26,051 nt of DNA from the IMG/VR virus record IMGVR_UViG_3300047564_003341, positions 1 to 26,051 of that record, one strand, 5' to 3'. The notes beneath the pieces are model-generated. The model had not been told where the DNA came from. It worked only from the letters and a program-made list of their open reading frames with translations, and ran no database searches. Shown piece by piece: positions 1 to 6,206 of this stretch. The translations under genes were made by a program, and so were the position numbers. This DNA is from a virus. Position 1 is the stretch's first letter. Each line of letters begins with the position of its first letter.

Positions 1-2
1 TC

Positions 3-368
3 TTATATGACAATCACTTCTCAGAGCTTAAAGATGCAGAGTTAATGACTGAAAGATTGAATCTTGCGGCAACTGCAGAACCTTATATCGGTAAATATTT
101 CTCACAAGAATATGTAAGAACTCAAATTCTCAAGCAAACTGACGGTGAAATTAAAGAAGAAGATGCAAAGATTAAAAAAGAAATTTCTAAAGGTATTATT
201 CCAGATCCAAATGCATTAGTTGATCCAGAAACTGGATTGCCTATGGATCCATCTGTGGTTCCTGGTGCAGATAATATAAATGGAGCATCGGGAAAAGTTC
301 CACTGGATGGAAAAACACCAGAAGTCAATGGTAAAGTCGCAGAACCACCATCAATAAGAATGAAATAA
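3..368 (+). CDS. gp20: Portal vertex protein gp20, C-terminal end (partial)
   Basis: This is the 3' end of a gene that begins before the window. The reading frame is open from base 3 and ends at a TAA at 366-368. In T4-like phages gp20 forms the dodecameric portal through which DNA is packaged and to which the neck attaches. The visible residues include YDNHFSELKDAELMTERL and an AAEPYIGKYFSQEYVRTQIL-type stretch, which resemble the C-terminal part of marine T4-like portals. They are followed by a proline- and glycine-rich acidic tail. The identification leans on the order that follows (prohead core, gp21, gp22, gp23), which is the standard T4 head cluster. An internal ATG at 45 is not the true start, because the frame continues upstream of it. 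Confidence 0.85.
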   Translation, partial: LYDNHFSELKDAELMTERLNLAATAEPYIGKYFSQEYVRTQILKQTDGEIKEEDAKIKKEISKGIIPDPNALVDPETGLPMDPSVVPGADNINGASGKVPLDGKTPEVNGKVAEPPSIRMK

Positions 369-387
369 TTTAATATTTTTTTATATT

Positions 388-1113
388 ATGGGAAAAGAAA
401 TTAAAGATAATTTAGATCCTGTTGAAGACTTTTTCTTTGGGATATCAAATGTAAAAGACTATCATAATGCTACCCATACAGCATTGGGACATATGATTTA
501 TAGTCATTTTGAATGGGTCAATGGAAAATTTTTTGAGGCCTTAATTGACTTCTTAAAAAAAGCAAAGATTGAATCCATGATTGATGTTGGTGGTTGTAAT
601 GGACATGTATCAAAACTATTATTAGAATTTATTGATACGTTGGAGCAAACAATTATTATTGAACCCGTTCCAAAAAACTATCATTTTATTAATTTTAGAT
701 TTTGTGATGAACCAAGGATACAAGTATGTACAGATGCAATTTATTACGGAAAAGATTCATTATTATTAACTTCTGAAGATGGAAATCTGGGTGGATTTCA
801 TAATTCTAATCATGGATATGAAGTACCGACTACAACCTTAGAAAAATTTCCTGTACCAGATTTTTTAAAACTGGATGTTGAAGGAGCAGAATATAACATT
901 ATTGAAAATTCAACCATGTTAAAAAAAGTTCCTTTTATAAACATAGAATTTCATGACAGTGAAAATAACTCTTGTAATGACTGGGAAGATTATGTAACTA
1001 AACACTTTCCAGAGCATAAAATTCATTTAAATGGCAAGAATTTTTTAAGATTTGATAATCTTTCGTATCATGAACAAGTTCTTTTAGTTCCTAAAAGATA
1101 TAAAATCTCATAA
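388..1113 (+). CDS. FkbM-type SAM-dependent methyltransferase (accessory gene in head module)
   Basis: This 241-residue protein looks like a class I methyltransferase of the FkbM type. Motif I is IDVGGCNGHVSK (D66, G68, G69, G72), the binding site for S-adenosylmethionine. An acidic residue follows at E92 in IIIEPVPKNY, and the family-typical FLKLDVEGAEYNIIE block sits near residues 159-173, followed by an INIEFHD strand. FkbM enzymes usually O-methylate sugars or small molecules; the substrate here cannot be read from sequence. The gene sits 19 bases after portal gp20 and before the prohead core genes, a place that is purely structural in T4, so it is probably an acquired cargo gene. Its DNA is very AT-rich. 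No late promoter is visible in front of it, so it probably depends on read-through from gp20. Its stop codon lies inside the late promoter of the next gene. Confidence 0.8.
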   Translation: MGKEIKDNLDPVEDFFFGISNVKDYHNATHTALGHMIYSHFEWVNGKFFEALIDFLKKAKIESMIDVGGCNGHVSKLLLEFIDTLEQTIIIEPVPKNYHFINFRFCDEPRIQVCTDAIYYGKDSLLLTSEDGNLGGFHNSNHGYEVPTTTLEKFPVPDFLKLDVEGAEYNIIENSTMLKKVPFINIEFHDSENNSCNDWEDYVTKHFPEHKIHLNGKNFLRFDNLSYHEQVLLVPKRYKIS

Positions 1114-1116
1114 ATA
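1109..1116 (+). promoter_or_regulatory. Late promoter (CATAAATA) overlapping the methyltransferase stop
   Basis: CATAAATA differs from the T4 late consensus TATAAATA only in the first base and fits the NATAAATA form I associate with cyanophages. With T4 spacing, transcription would start near 1122, 19 bases before the ATG at 1141. The TAA stop of the upstream methyltransferase (1111-1113) lies inside the motif. Confidence 0.6.
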
Positions 1117-1140
1117 ACACGAAAACACAGAAAAACAATT

Positions 1141-1302
1141 ATGGAAAACATTGTTGATTTAATTACTTATGACGAGTCTCCATCGGAGATTAGTGACGCA
1201 ATTAAAGATTCTTTATTTGCAAGAGCAGCAGAAAAAATTGAAAATATAAAACCAGATATTGCAGCATCTTTATTCGTATCGCCAGAGTATGAAGAAGAAT
1301 AG
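1141..1302 (+). CDS. Small prohead-core-like protein (gp67-like candidate)
   Basis: This is a 53-residue acidic protein beginning MENIVDLITYDESPSEISDA and ending PEYEEE. It is mostly helical in appearance: a short negatively charged N-terminus, an SDAIKDSLFARAAEKIENIKP helix, and an acidic tail. In T4 the small, acidic prohead core proteins gp67 and gp68 lie between gp20 and gp21, and marine T4-like phages carry a short gene of this type in the same position. Location, size, charge and the late promoter 25-32 bases upstream support a prohead core role. Sequence identity to T4 gp67 is too low for me to confirm by eye, so the exact orthology is inferred. Confidence 0.6.
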   Translation: MENIVDLITYDESPSEISDAIKDSLFARAAEKIENIKPDIAASLFVSPEYEEE

Positions 1303-1304
1303 TT

Positions 1305-1312
1305 TATAAATA
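1305..1312 (+). promoter_or_regulatory. Late promoter TATAAATA (first of a tandem pair)
   Basis: An exact match to the T4 late promoter, three bases after the end of the gp67-like gene. The predicted start is near 1318. It would transcribe the 86-residue ORF and gp21. Confidence 0.7.
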
Positions 1313-1320
1313 TACCGTTC

Positions 1321-1328
1321 TATAAATA
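1321..1328 (+). promoter_or_regulatory. Late promoter TATAAATA (second of a tandem pair)
   Basis: A second exact late-promoter match, 16 bases after the first, with a predicted start near 1334 and the ATG at 1356. The octamer is followed by ATATTA, resembling the late promoter after hsp20 at 21830. Confidence 0.75.
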
Positions 1329-1355
1329 ATATTATAAAAATCGTTAATTATAATC

Positions 1356-1616
1356 ATGATCATTAAGCCCAAAGGTGTTGCTGTAAATATTGTTGGATCT
1401 GCTAGTTCTGTTCCAGATCTCAGTTCCATTGGAGCAACATTAGTGTCTCTTGTTAATACACAAGCATCAGCAGTTAGTGTTGCACTGAGTCCAGATGGGA
1501 CAGATGTTTATATTGCAGCGGGCGAGAGGGTTTTACTCCAAAAAGCACCAGCAACCACTATTACTGTTGCCTCTGGTGATCCAGTATATGCAACTAACGT
1601 AGGATTCACAAATTAA
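1356..1616 (+). CDS. Small beta-rich protein of the head module, function unknown
   Basis: An 86-residue protein with no family I can name. It is rich in Val, Ala, Ser and Thr and looks like a run of short beta strands (VAVNIVGSAS, ATLVSLVN, SVALSPDGTDVYIAAGERVLLQK, TITVASGDPVYATNV) with no long helix, cysteine or signal peptide. It lies directly behind two exact late promoters and four bases before gp21, so it should be made late together with head proteins. The composition would fit a small capsid-binding or decoration protein, or a virion stabiliser. That role is inference from position and composition only. Confidence 0.7.
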   Translation: MIIKPKGVAVNIVGSASSVPDLSSIGATLVSLVNTQASAVSVALSPDGTDVYIAAGERVLLQKAPATTITVASGDPVYATNVGFTN

Positions 1617-1620
1617 TCTC

Positions 1621-2265
1621 ATGAAACTAATCAAAGAAGAAATAGAATCAGTAAATTTTATTACTGAGGAAAAAAATGGAAAGAAAACCCTTCATATCGA
1701 AGGAACTTTTCTCCAAGGAAATATAAAAAACCGTAACGGTCGTATGTATCCCATGGAGACTCTTCAAAGAGAAGTTAAGAGATATAATGCAGAATATGTT
1801 GAAAAAGGACGTGCTCTTGGAGAACTCGGACATCCTGATGGACCTACTGTGAATCTCGATAGAGTTTCACATATGATTACATCCTTAAAGGAAGATGGGA
1901 CAAACTTTGTCGGAAAGGCAAAAATCCTTGATACTCCTATGGGTAAAATTGCATCTTCTTTAATTGGGGAAGGTGTAAAACTTGGAGTTTCTTCAAGAGG
2001 AGTTGGTTCTCTTGTAGAGAAAAATGGAGTCAAAGTTGTTAATGATGACTTCATGTTAGCAACTGCAGCAGACATCGTTGCCGACCCATCAGCACCAGAT
2101 GCTTTTGTAAATGGCATCATGGAAGGTGTTGAGTGGGTTTGGAATAGTGGTGTTTCTGAGCAAAAAGTAGAGAGTTTACAAAAAAGAATTGACAAACTTG
2201 CAAGAGAACGTGCTTTAAATGAGCAAGCACTCAGTCTTTTCAATGAGTTTCTCAATTCTTTGTAA
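1621..2265 (+). CDS. gp21: Prohead core protease gp21
   Basis: A 214-residue serine protease of the T4 prohead type (gp21 family), which matures the capsid by cleaving the scaffold, the core proteins and the N-terminus of gp23. The conserved block RALGELGHPDGPTVNLDRVS carries the catalytic His (H71). The LGVSSRGVGS block carries the nucleophile Ser (S124 or S125). DIVADPSAPDAFV near residue 151 is the third conserved block. The start at 1621 follows the previous stop closely and gives an MKLIKEEIE N-terminus fitting the family. The C-terminal 35 residues form a charged helix. It lies between late promoters and gp22, as in T4. Confidence 0.93.
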   Translation: MKLIKEEIESVNFITEEKNGKKTLHIEGTFLQGNIKNRNGRMYPMETLQREVKRYNAEYVEKGRALGELGHPDGPTVNLDRVSHMITSLKEDGTNFVGKAKILDTPMGKIASSLIGEGVKLGVSSRGVGSLVEKNGVKVVNDDFMLATAADIVADPSAPDAFVNGIMEGVEWVWNSGVSEQKVESLQKRIDKLARERALNEQALSLFNEFLNSL

Positions 2266-2276
2266 TTAAATAATTT

Positions 2277-2284
2277 TATAAATA
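2277..2284 (+). promoter_or_regulatory. Late promoter TATAAATA for gp22-gp23
   Basis: An exact late-promoter match 12 bases after gp21, with a predicted start near 2290 and the gp22 ATG at 2323. No further late promoter is visible before gp23, so scaffold and capsid are probably co-transcribed from here. GGAGAG at 2311-2316 is a plausible ribosome binding site for gp22. Confidence 0.75.
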
Positions 2285-2322
2285 AATATAGTTTAACTTA
2301 TACGAGTTTACGGAGAGTTCAA

Positions 2323-3585
2323 ATGTCCCGTGGTAGAAATTTACAGGAAATGGAAGCAGGCACTACACAATCCAAAACTGCTGTCAATACTGGAGCAAAA
2401 GGTGCAGAACCTATGAAGAAGTTGACTACTGGAATTCCAGATGGTCAATCAACAAGCTGGCAAGATCTTGGTGGACCAACACCAGATAATTATACTAATG
2501 ACGAAAATGGACCAGCAAAACTTGGAGATGCATCTACCCCATTAAAGCAAGTTAGAGATGTAGTCAACAAAGGTTCAAAGGCAGCAGAAGGAATGAAGAA
2601 AGCTCCTGCTTATGCAACAACAGGAGGTTCTTCAGTTTCTCGCAGTGCTGGAGAAGGAATGAAGAAAATGGCAAATCCAGTTAAAGAAGAAGAAGAACTG
2701 GATGATGAAATGGTCGAAGAATTCCTTGAGGATGAAGAGGTAATCTCTGAGGCTGAAAAGGAAGAAGAAGACGAAAAGGATGAGGACGAAAAGGAAGAGG
2801 GCAAGAAAAAGTCCAAGAAGGAAGATGATGAAGATGATGAAGATGAAATGAAGAAGGAAGAGTTTGACATCGAAGAAGATGTTCATGCTCTTCTTGATGG
2901 TGAGGAACTCTCCGAAGAATTCCAAGAAAAAGCACGTACAATCTTTGAAGCAGCACTTCGTTCAAAGGTAACTGAAATCCGTGAGTCTCTTGAAGCACAA
3001 TACGAAGAGAGACTTGTAGAAGAAGTTGCTGAAATCAAGTCTGTTCTTGAAGAGCGTGTTGATTCATATCTTGAGTACGTTGCTCAAGAATGGTTAGAGG
3101 AAAATGCACTTGCAGTTGAGCAAGGCATTAGAACAGAAATGACCGAATCCTTCATTACTGGTATGAAGGGTCTTTTTGAAGCACATTATGTAGAAATCCC
3201 TGAAGAGAAATATGATGTCCTTGAGAGTATGGTAGACAAACTTGATGAAATGGAGACAAAACTCAACGAGCAAATTGAGAAGAATGTTTCCCTTAACAAG
3301 CGCCTCGCAGAGTCGGTTGCTGACGGAATCTTTGATAATGTTGCTGAGGGACTTGCCCTGAGCCAGAAAGAAAAGCTCGCTTCACTTGCTGAAAGTGTTG
3401 AGTTTGAAAGTGAAGAACAATATCGTGAAAAGTTGGAGATGCTGAAAGAATCTTATTTCACAGCACAGAAAGCTCCAAAGGCAACAACAGAGACTCTCTC
3501 AGAAGGAGTAGATTCTACTCCAGAAATGGTTTCTCCAGGAATGGAGGCTTATATGAGAGCACTGAACTCAGTTGCAAAAAACTGA
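2323..3585 (+). CDS. gp22: Prohead core scaffold protein gp22
   Basis: A 420-residue scaffold that forms the prohead core around which gp23 assembles and that gp21 later degrades. Residues 1-120 are low-complexity and contain three short repeats: AEPMKK, AEGMKK and GEGMKK. Residues from about 120 to 195 form an extreme Glu/Asp/Lys tract. From residue 200 on the protein is helical and coiled-coil-like (for example ALRSKVTEIRESLEAQYEER and SMVDKLDEMETKLNEQIEKN). T4 gp22 is about 269 residues, so this one is longer, mainly through the N-terminal repeats and acidic tract. Position between gp21 and gp23 makes the assignment firm. Antisense reading frames over the acidic tract are artefacts of composition. 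Confidence 0.9.
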   Translation: MSRGRNLQEMEAGTTQSKTAVNTGAKGAEPMKKLTTGIPDGQSTSWQDLGGPTPDNYTNDENGPAKLGDASTPLKQVRDVVNKGSKAAEGMKKAPAYATTGGSSVSRSAGEGMKKMANPVKEEEELDDEMVEEFLEDEEVISEAEKEEEDEKDEDEKEEGKKKSKKEDDEDDEDEMKKEEFDIEEDVHALLDGEELSEEFQEKARTIFEAALRSKVTEIRESLEAQYEERLVEEVAEIKSVLEERVDSYLEYVAQEWLEENALAVEQGIRTEMTESFITGMKGLFEAHYVEIPEEKYDVLESMVDKLDEMETKLNEQIEKNVSLNKRLAESVADGIFDNVAEGLALSQKEKLASLAESVEFESEEQYREKLEMLKESYFTAQKAPKATTETLSEGVDSTPEMVSPGMEAYMRALNSVAKN

Positions 3586-3635
3586 ATTTAATATTAACAA
3601 CAAAACAAACGCACTTTAGTAAAAGGTAAAAAGCA

Positions 3636-5072
3636 ATGTTTCAATCAGAAGCACTGCAGAAGAAGTGGGCACCTCTTCTGGAGCACGAAGGTTGCGAAGC
3701 AATCAAAGACTCCCACAGAAAGGCTGTAACCGCTGTTCTGCTTGAGAACCAAGAAAGATTTTTAAGAGAGCAATCTGCTTTCAATGCAGGTGGACTCCTG
3801 ACCGAGACCCCAACTGTCAACACTGGATCAGGTCCAGTTGTTAACGGTGTTGGTGGCCCTGGTTTCGGTGGATCCGCCGATGCTGCTGGTCCAGTAGCAG
3901 GTTTCGATCCCGTACTGATTTCACTGATCCGTCGTTCAATGCCAAACCTGGTCGCTTATGACCTCGCTGGTGTTCAACCAATGAACGGACCAACAGGACT
4001 CATCTTTGCGATGAGAGCACGTTATGAAGATCAGAACGGAACAGAAGCACTGTTCAATGAGCCAAACACTGCATACTCTGGTCAAGATGACGGATTCGAT
4101 AACGATCTTGGCGATTACACCAGAAACGCAGGAAATGGAGCTGCTGTAGGTCTCGGTACTACAGGACCACAAACAGGAGATAATCCTGGTCTTCTGAATC
4201 CAAATGGATCAGAAACTGGATATAACGTTGGTCAGGGTATGAATACCGCTGATGCTGAGAATCTCGGCAACGGTACTGGTAACCAGTTCAACGAAATGGC
4301 TTTCTCAATCGAGAAAGTTCTTGTTGAGGCCAAGTCAAGAGCACTGAAGGCAGAATACAGCCTTGAACTTGCTCAAGACCTGAAGGCAATCCACGGTCTG
4401 AATGCAGAAGCTGAGTTGGCAAACATTCTGTCAACTGAGATTCTTGCTGAAATCAACCGTGAAGTCATCAGAACCATCTACAAGGTTGCTGAGCAGGGTG
4501 CAACTCTGAACACCGCAACCGCAGGTGTATTTGACCTTGACGTTGACTCCAACGGTCGTTGGTCAGTTGAGAAGTTCAAAGGTCTGCTGTTCCAAATCGA
4601 GCGTGATGCAAACCAGATTGCACAGAGAACTCGTAGAGGAAAGGGCAATGTAATCATGTGCTCTGCTGACGTTGCTTCAGCACTCACCATGGCAGGAGTA
4701 CTTGACTACACCCCAGCACTCAACGCAAACCTGAATGTTGATGACACTGGTAACACCTTCGCTGGTGTTCTGATGGGCAAATTCCGCGTATATATTGACC
4801 CATATTCTGCTAATAACGCTGCTTCACAGTACTACGTTATTGGTTATAAGGGTTCTTCACCTTATGACGCAGGACTTTTCTATTGCCCATATGTTCCTCT
4901 CCAAATGGTACGTGCCGTTGGTGAGAACACCTTCCAACCAAAAATCGGATTTAAGACCCGCTACGGCATGGTCGCTAATCCATTCGCAGAAGGAACTGCC
5001 CAGGGTCTCGGAAGACTGCAAACAGGTACAAACCGTTACTACAGAAGAGTACGTGTTAACAACCTCATGTGA
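3636..5072 (+). CDS. gp23: Major capsid protein gp23
   Basis: A 478-residue HK97-fold capsid protein. The helical N-terminus (MFQSEALQKKWAPLLEHEG) and the following domain, including VAYDLAGVQPMNGPTGLIFA and the C-terminal GFKTRYGMVANPFAEG, are hallmark gp23 stretches in marine T4-like phages. The N-terminal segment should be removed by gp21; GLLTE|T after E57 fits the small-x-Glu cleavage pattern of T4 prohead proteases. The start at 3636 has an AAAGG-like site 10-12 bases upstream. Codon use is visibly richer in C- and G-ending codons (CTG, AAC, GGT, CGT) than the flanking genes, consistent with very high expression. A strong terminator follows 25 bases after the stop. No gp24 vertex paralogue is seen nearby. 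Confidence 0.97.
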   Translation: MFQSEALQKKWAPLLEHEGCEAIKDSHRKAVTAVLLENQERFLREQSAFNAGGLLTETPTVNTGSGPVVNGVGGPGFGGSADAAGPVAGFDPVLISLIRRSMPNLVAYDLAGVQPMNGPTGLIFAMRARYEDQNGTEALFNEPNTAYSGQDDGFDNDLGDYTRNAGNGAAVGLGTTGPQTGDNPGLLNPNGSETGYNVGQGMNTADAENLGNGTGNQFNEMAFSIEKVLVEAKSRALKAEYSLELAQDLKAIHGLNAEAELANILSTEILAEINREVIRTIYKVAEQGATLNTATAGVFDLDVDSNGRWSVEKFKGLLFQIERDANQIAQRTRRGKGNVIMCSADVASALTMAGVLDYTPALNANLNVDDTGNTFAGVLMGKFRVYIDPYSANNAASQYYVIGYKGSSPYDAGLFYCPYVPLQMVRAVGENTFQPKIGFKTRYGMVANPFAEGTAQGLGRLQTGTNRYYRRVRVNNLM

Positions 5073-5097
5073 TCCATTAGGTTCACTAGGTTTTCTT

Positions 5098-5122
5098 GGG
5101 GGGTCTTCGGACCCCCTTTTTT
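5098..5122 (+). terminator. Strong intrinsic terminator after gp23 with UUCG loop
   Basis: A stem of GGGGGTC and GACCCCC (5099-5105 with 5110-5116) closes on a UUCG tetraloop, which is very stable, and is followed by six T residues (5117-5122). It separates the capsid transcript from the downstream tail/recombination genes. Confidence 0.92.
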
Positions 5123-5124
5123 AT

Positions 5125-5132
5125 TCTAAATA
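5125..5132 (+). promoter_or_regulatory. Possible late-promoter variant TCTAAATA
   Basis: TCTAAATA, two differences from TATAAATA if the first base is counted strictly and one in the AT-rich core, lies directly after the gp23 terminator and 14 bases before the next ATG. The identical octamer occurs upstream of uvsW at 6178. Weak on its own. Confidence 0.35.
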
Positions 5133-5145
5133 GTTAAAAAATACC

Positions 5146-5733
5146 ATGGAAGATAAACCAAAAGGTAGAAGAGGTCAAATAGAAAATAGAAACTATCTTT
5201 CAAGTACTGGATTTAAATTTGTTTTGAGTCGTGCTCCAAAGACAGCCTTCTTTTGCAATAAAGCAAATATACCTGGAATCACTCTAGGAGTTGCAAATCA
5301 ATCAAATTATCTTACAAATCCAATTCCTCATCCTGGGGATAATATGATATTTGAAGATTTTCAAATGGATTTTATAGTGGATGAAGATCTGACAAACTTC
5401 ATGGAAATTCAATTTTGGATGAGAGGATTGGGATTTCCTGAGAGTTTAGAAGAAATATATGATTGGCAAAATGACCCAGATAGTTATCTTTATGGCGGTT
5501 TAGATGCAAATATGAATTTGTATTCTGATGGAACTTTATTCATATTGAATAGTAATTTCAGGTTGAATCATCAAATAAGATTTAGAAAAATGTTCCCATA
5601 TAGATTATCGGAACTTTCTTTTGATGCAACAAATACAGATGAAGAGTACTTTACTGCTAGTGTGAGTTTTAAATATATGATGTATAATATAGCAGATGAA
5701 AAAGGATACATTAAACCAAAACGATATAGTTAA
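5146..5733 (+). CDS. Putative virion protein with tail-tube (gp19/gp54-like) fold
   Basis: A 195-residue protein without an assignment I am certain of. Its layout resembles T4 tail-tube protein gp19. There is an FFCNKANIPGITLG segment (gp19 has a similar Cys/Lys-Ala-x-x-Pro stretch), then a PIPHPGDNMIFEDFQMDF stretch comparable to the gp19 region with GDRTFDDW. Last comes a C-terminal FPYRLSELSFDATNTDEEYF / ASVSFKYMMY strand pair comparable to WPTNVGELQLDW and EVTLALDY. It could be a tube-like adaptor, a tail initiator or a tail completion protein. It sits between the gp23 terminator and uvsY, with only two bases separating it from uvsY. Position next to structural genes supports a virion role; the fold call is inference by eye. 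Confidence 0.5.
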   Translation: MEDKPKGRRGQIENRNYLSSTGFKFVLSRAPKTAFFCNKANIPGITLGVANQSNYLTNPIPHPGDNMIFEDFQMDFIVDEDLTNFMEIQFWMRGLGFPESLEEIYDWQNDPDSYLYGGLDANMNLYSDGTLFILNSNFRLNHQIRFRKMFPYRLSELSFDATNTDEEYFTASVSFKYMMYNIADEKGYIKPKRYS

Positions 5734-5735
5734 TT

Positions 5736-6173
5736 ATGGCAATTGATTTAGATCTTATACAGTCAATGTGGGAAAAAGATTCAAAAATAGATATAGATAA
5801 TCTTCATACAGAATCTTTAAATATTCCCGTATTGCATTCAAAATATTTTGATTTATATAATAAAATAACAATTCTCAGAACAAACGCAGAAAATAAGAAA
5901 AAAACAGTAAGAAAAAATCGTCATGAGTATTATACTGGAAAAGCGGATCCTGATGAGTATGTGGAAAATCCATTCCCTAAAAAAATCCGTGATAAAGAAA
6001 CTTTACGACAATATTTGGATGCCGATGAATCACTTTCTCAGATCTCACTTAAAGTAGAATATTATGACATTATGCTTCGATATTTGGAAGATATAATTAA
6101 AACAATCCATAATCGCACTTATCAAATTAAAAATGCAATTGAATATCAAAAATTCATGAGTGGGTTGGGATAA
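5736..6173 (+). CDS. uvsY: Recombination mediator UvsY
   Basis: A 145-residue protein matching T4 UvsY (137 residues) in layout. UvsY loads UvsX recombinase onto single-stranded DNA covered by gp32. Recognisable blocks are the helical N-terminus with LHSKYFDLYNKI (T4 has LYSKWLNKHSSI), then KKKTVRKNRHEYYTGKADPDEY (T4 has a KARLDYYSGRGDGDEF equivalent). The middle holds LDADESLSQISLKVEYYDIM (T4: LSADKDVLKVDTSLQYWGIL), followed by a C-terminal helix ending EYQKFMSGLG. The start at 5736 is two bases after the upstream stop. Its partners UvsX (25190) and UvsW (next gene) are both in this window. Confidence 0.88.
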   Translation: MAIDLDLIQSMWEKDSKIDIDNLHTESLNIPVLHSKYFDLYNKITILRTNAENKKKTVRKNRHEYYTGKADPDEYVENPFPKKIRDKETLRQYLDADESLSQISLKVEYYDIMLRYLEDIIKTIHNRTYQIKNAIEYQKFMSGLG

Positions 6174-6177
6174 CAAA

Positions 6178-6185
6178 TCTAAATA
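6178..6185 (+). promoter_or_regulatory. Possible late-promoter variant TCTAAATA upstream of uvsW
   Basis: The same octamer as at 5125, in the 33-base gap between uvsY and uvsW. With T4 late spacing, transcription would start near 6191, before the ATG at 6207. In T4 uvsW is a late gene, which fits, but the match is imperfect. Confidence 0.35.
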
Positions 6186-6206
6186 CATTAGTTATAGCAA
6201 TACTTT

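Noticed and set aside
1764-2255. 163-codon minus-strand frame over gp21
   Set aside because: gp21 on the plus strand has its catalytic blocks; the antisense protein is low-complexity Ser/Thr/Pro-rich.
2610-2998. Several minus-strand frames over the acidic tract of gp22
   Set aside because: They are poly-Ser, poly-Phe/Leu and poly-His/Leu readings of GAA/GAT repeats on the other strand.
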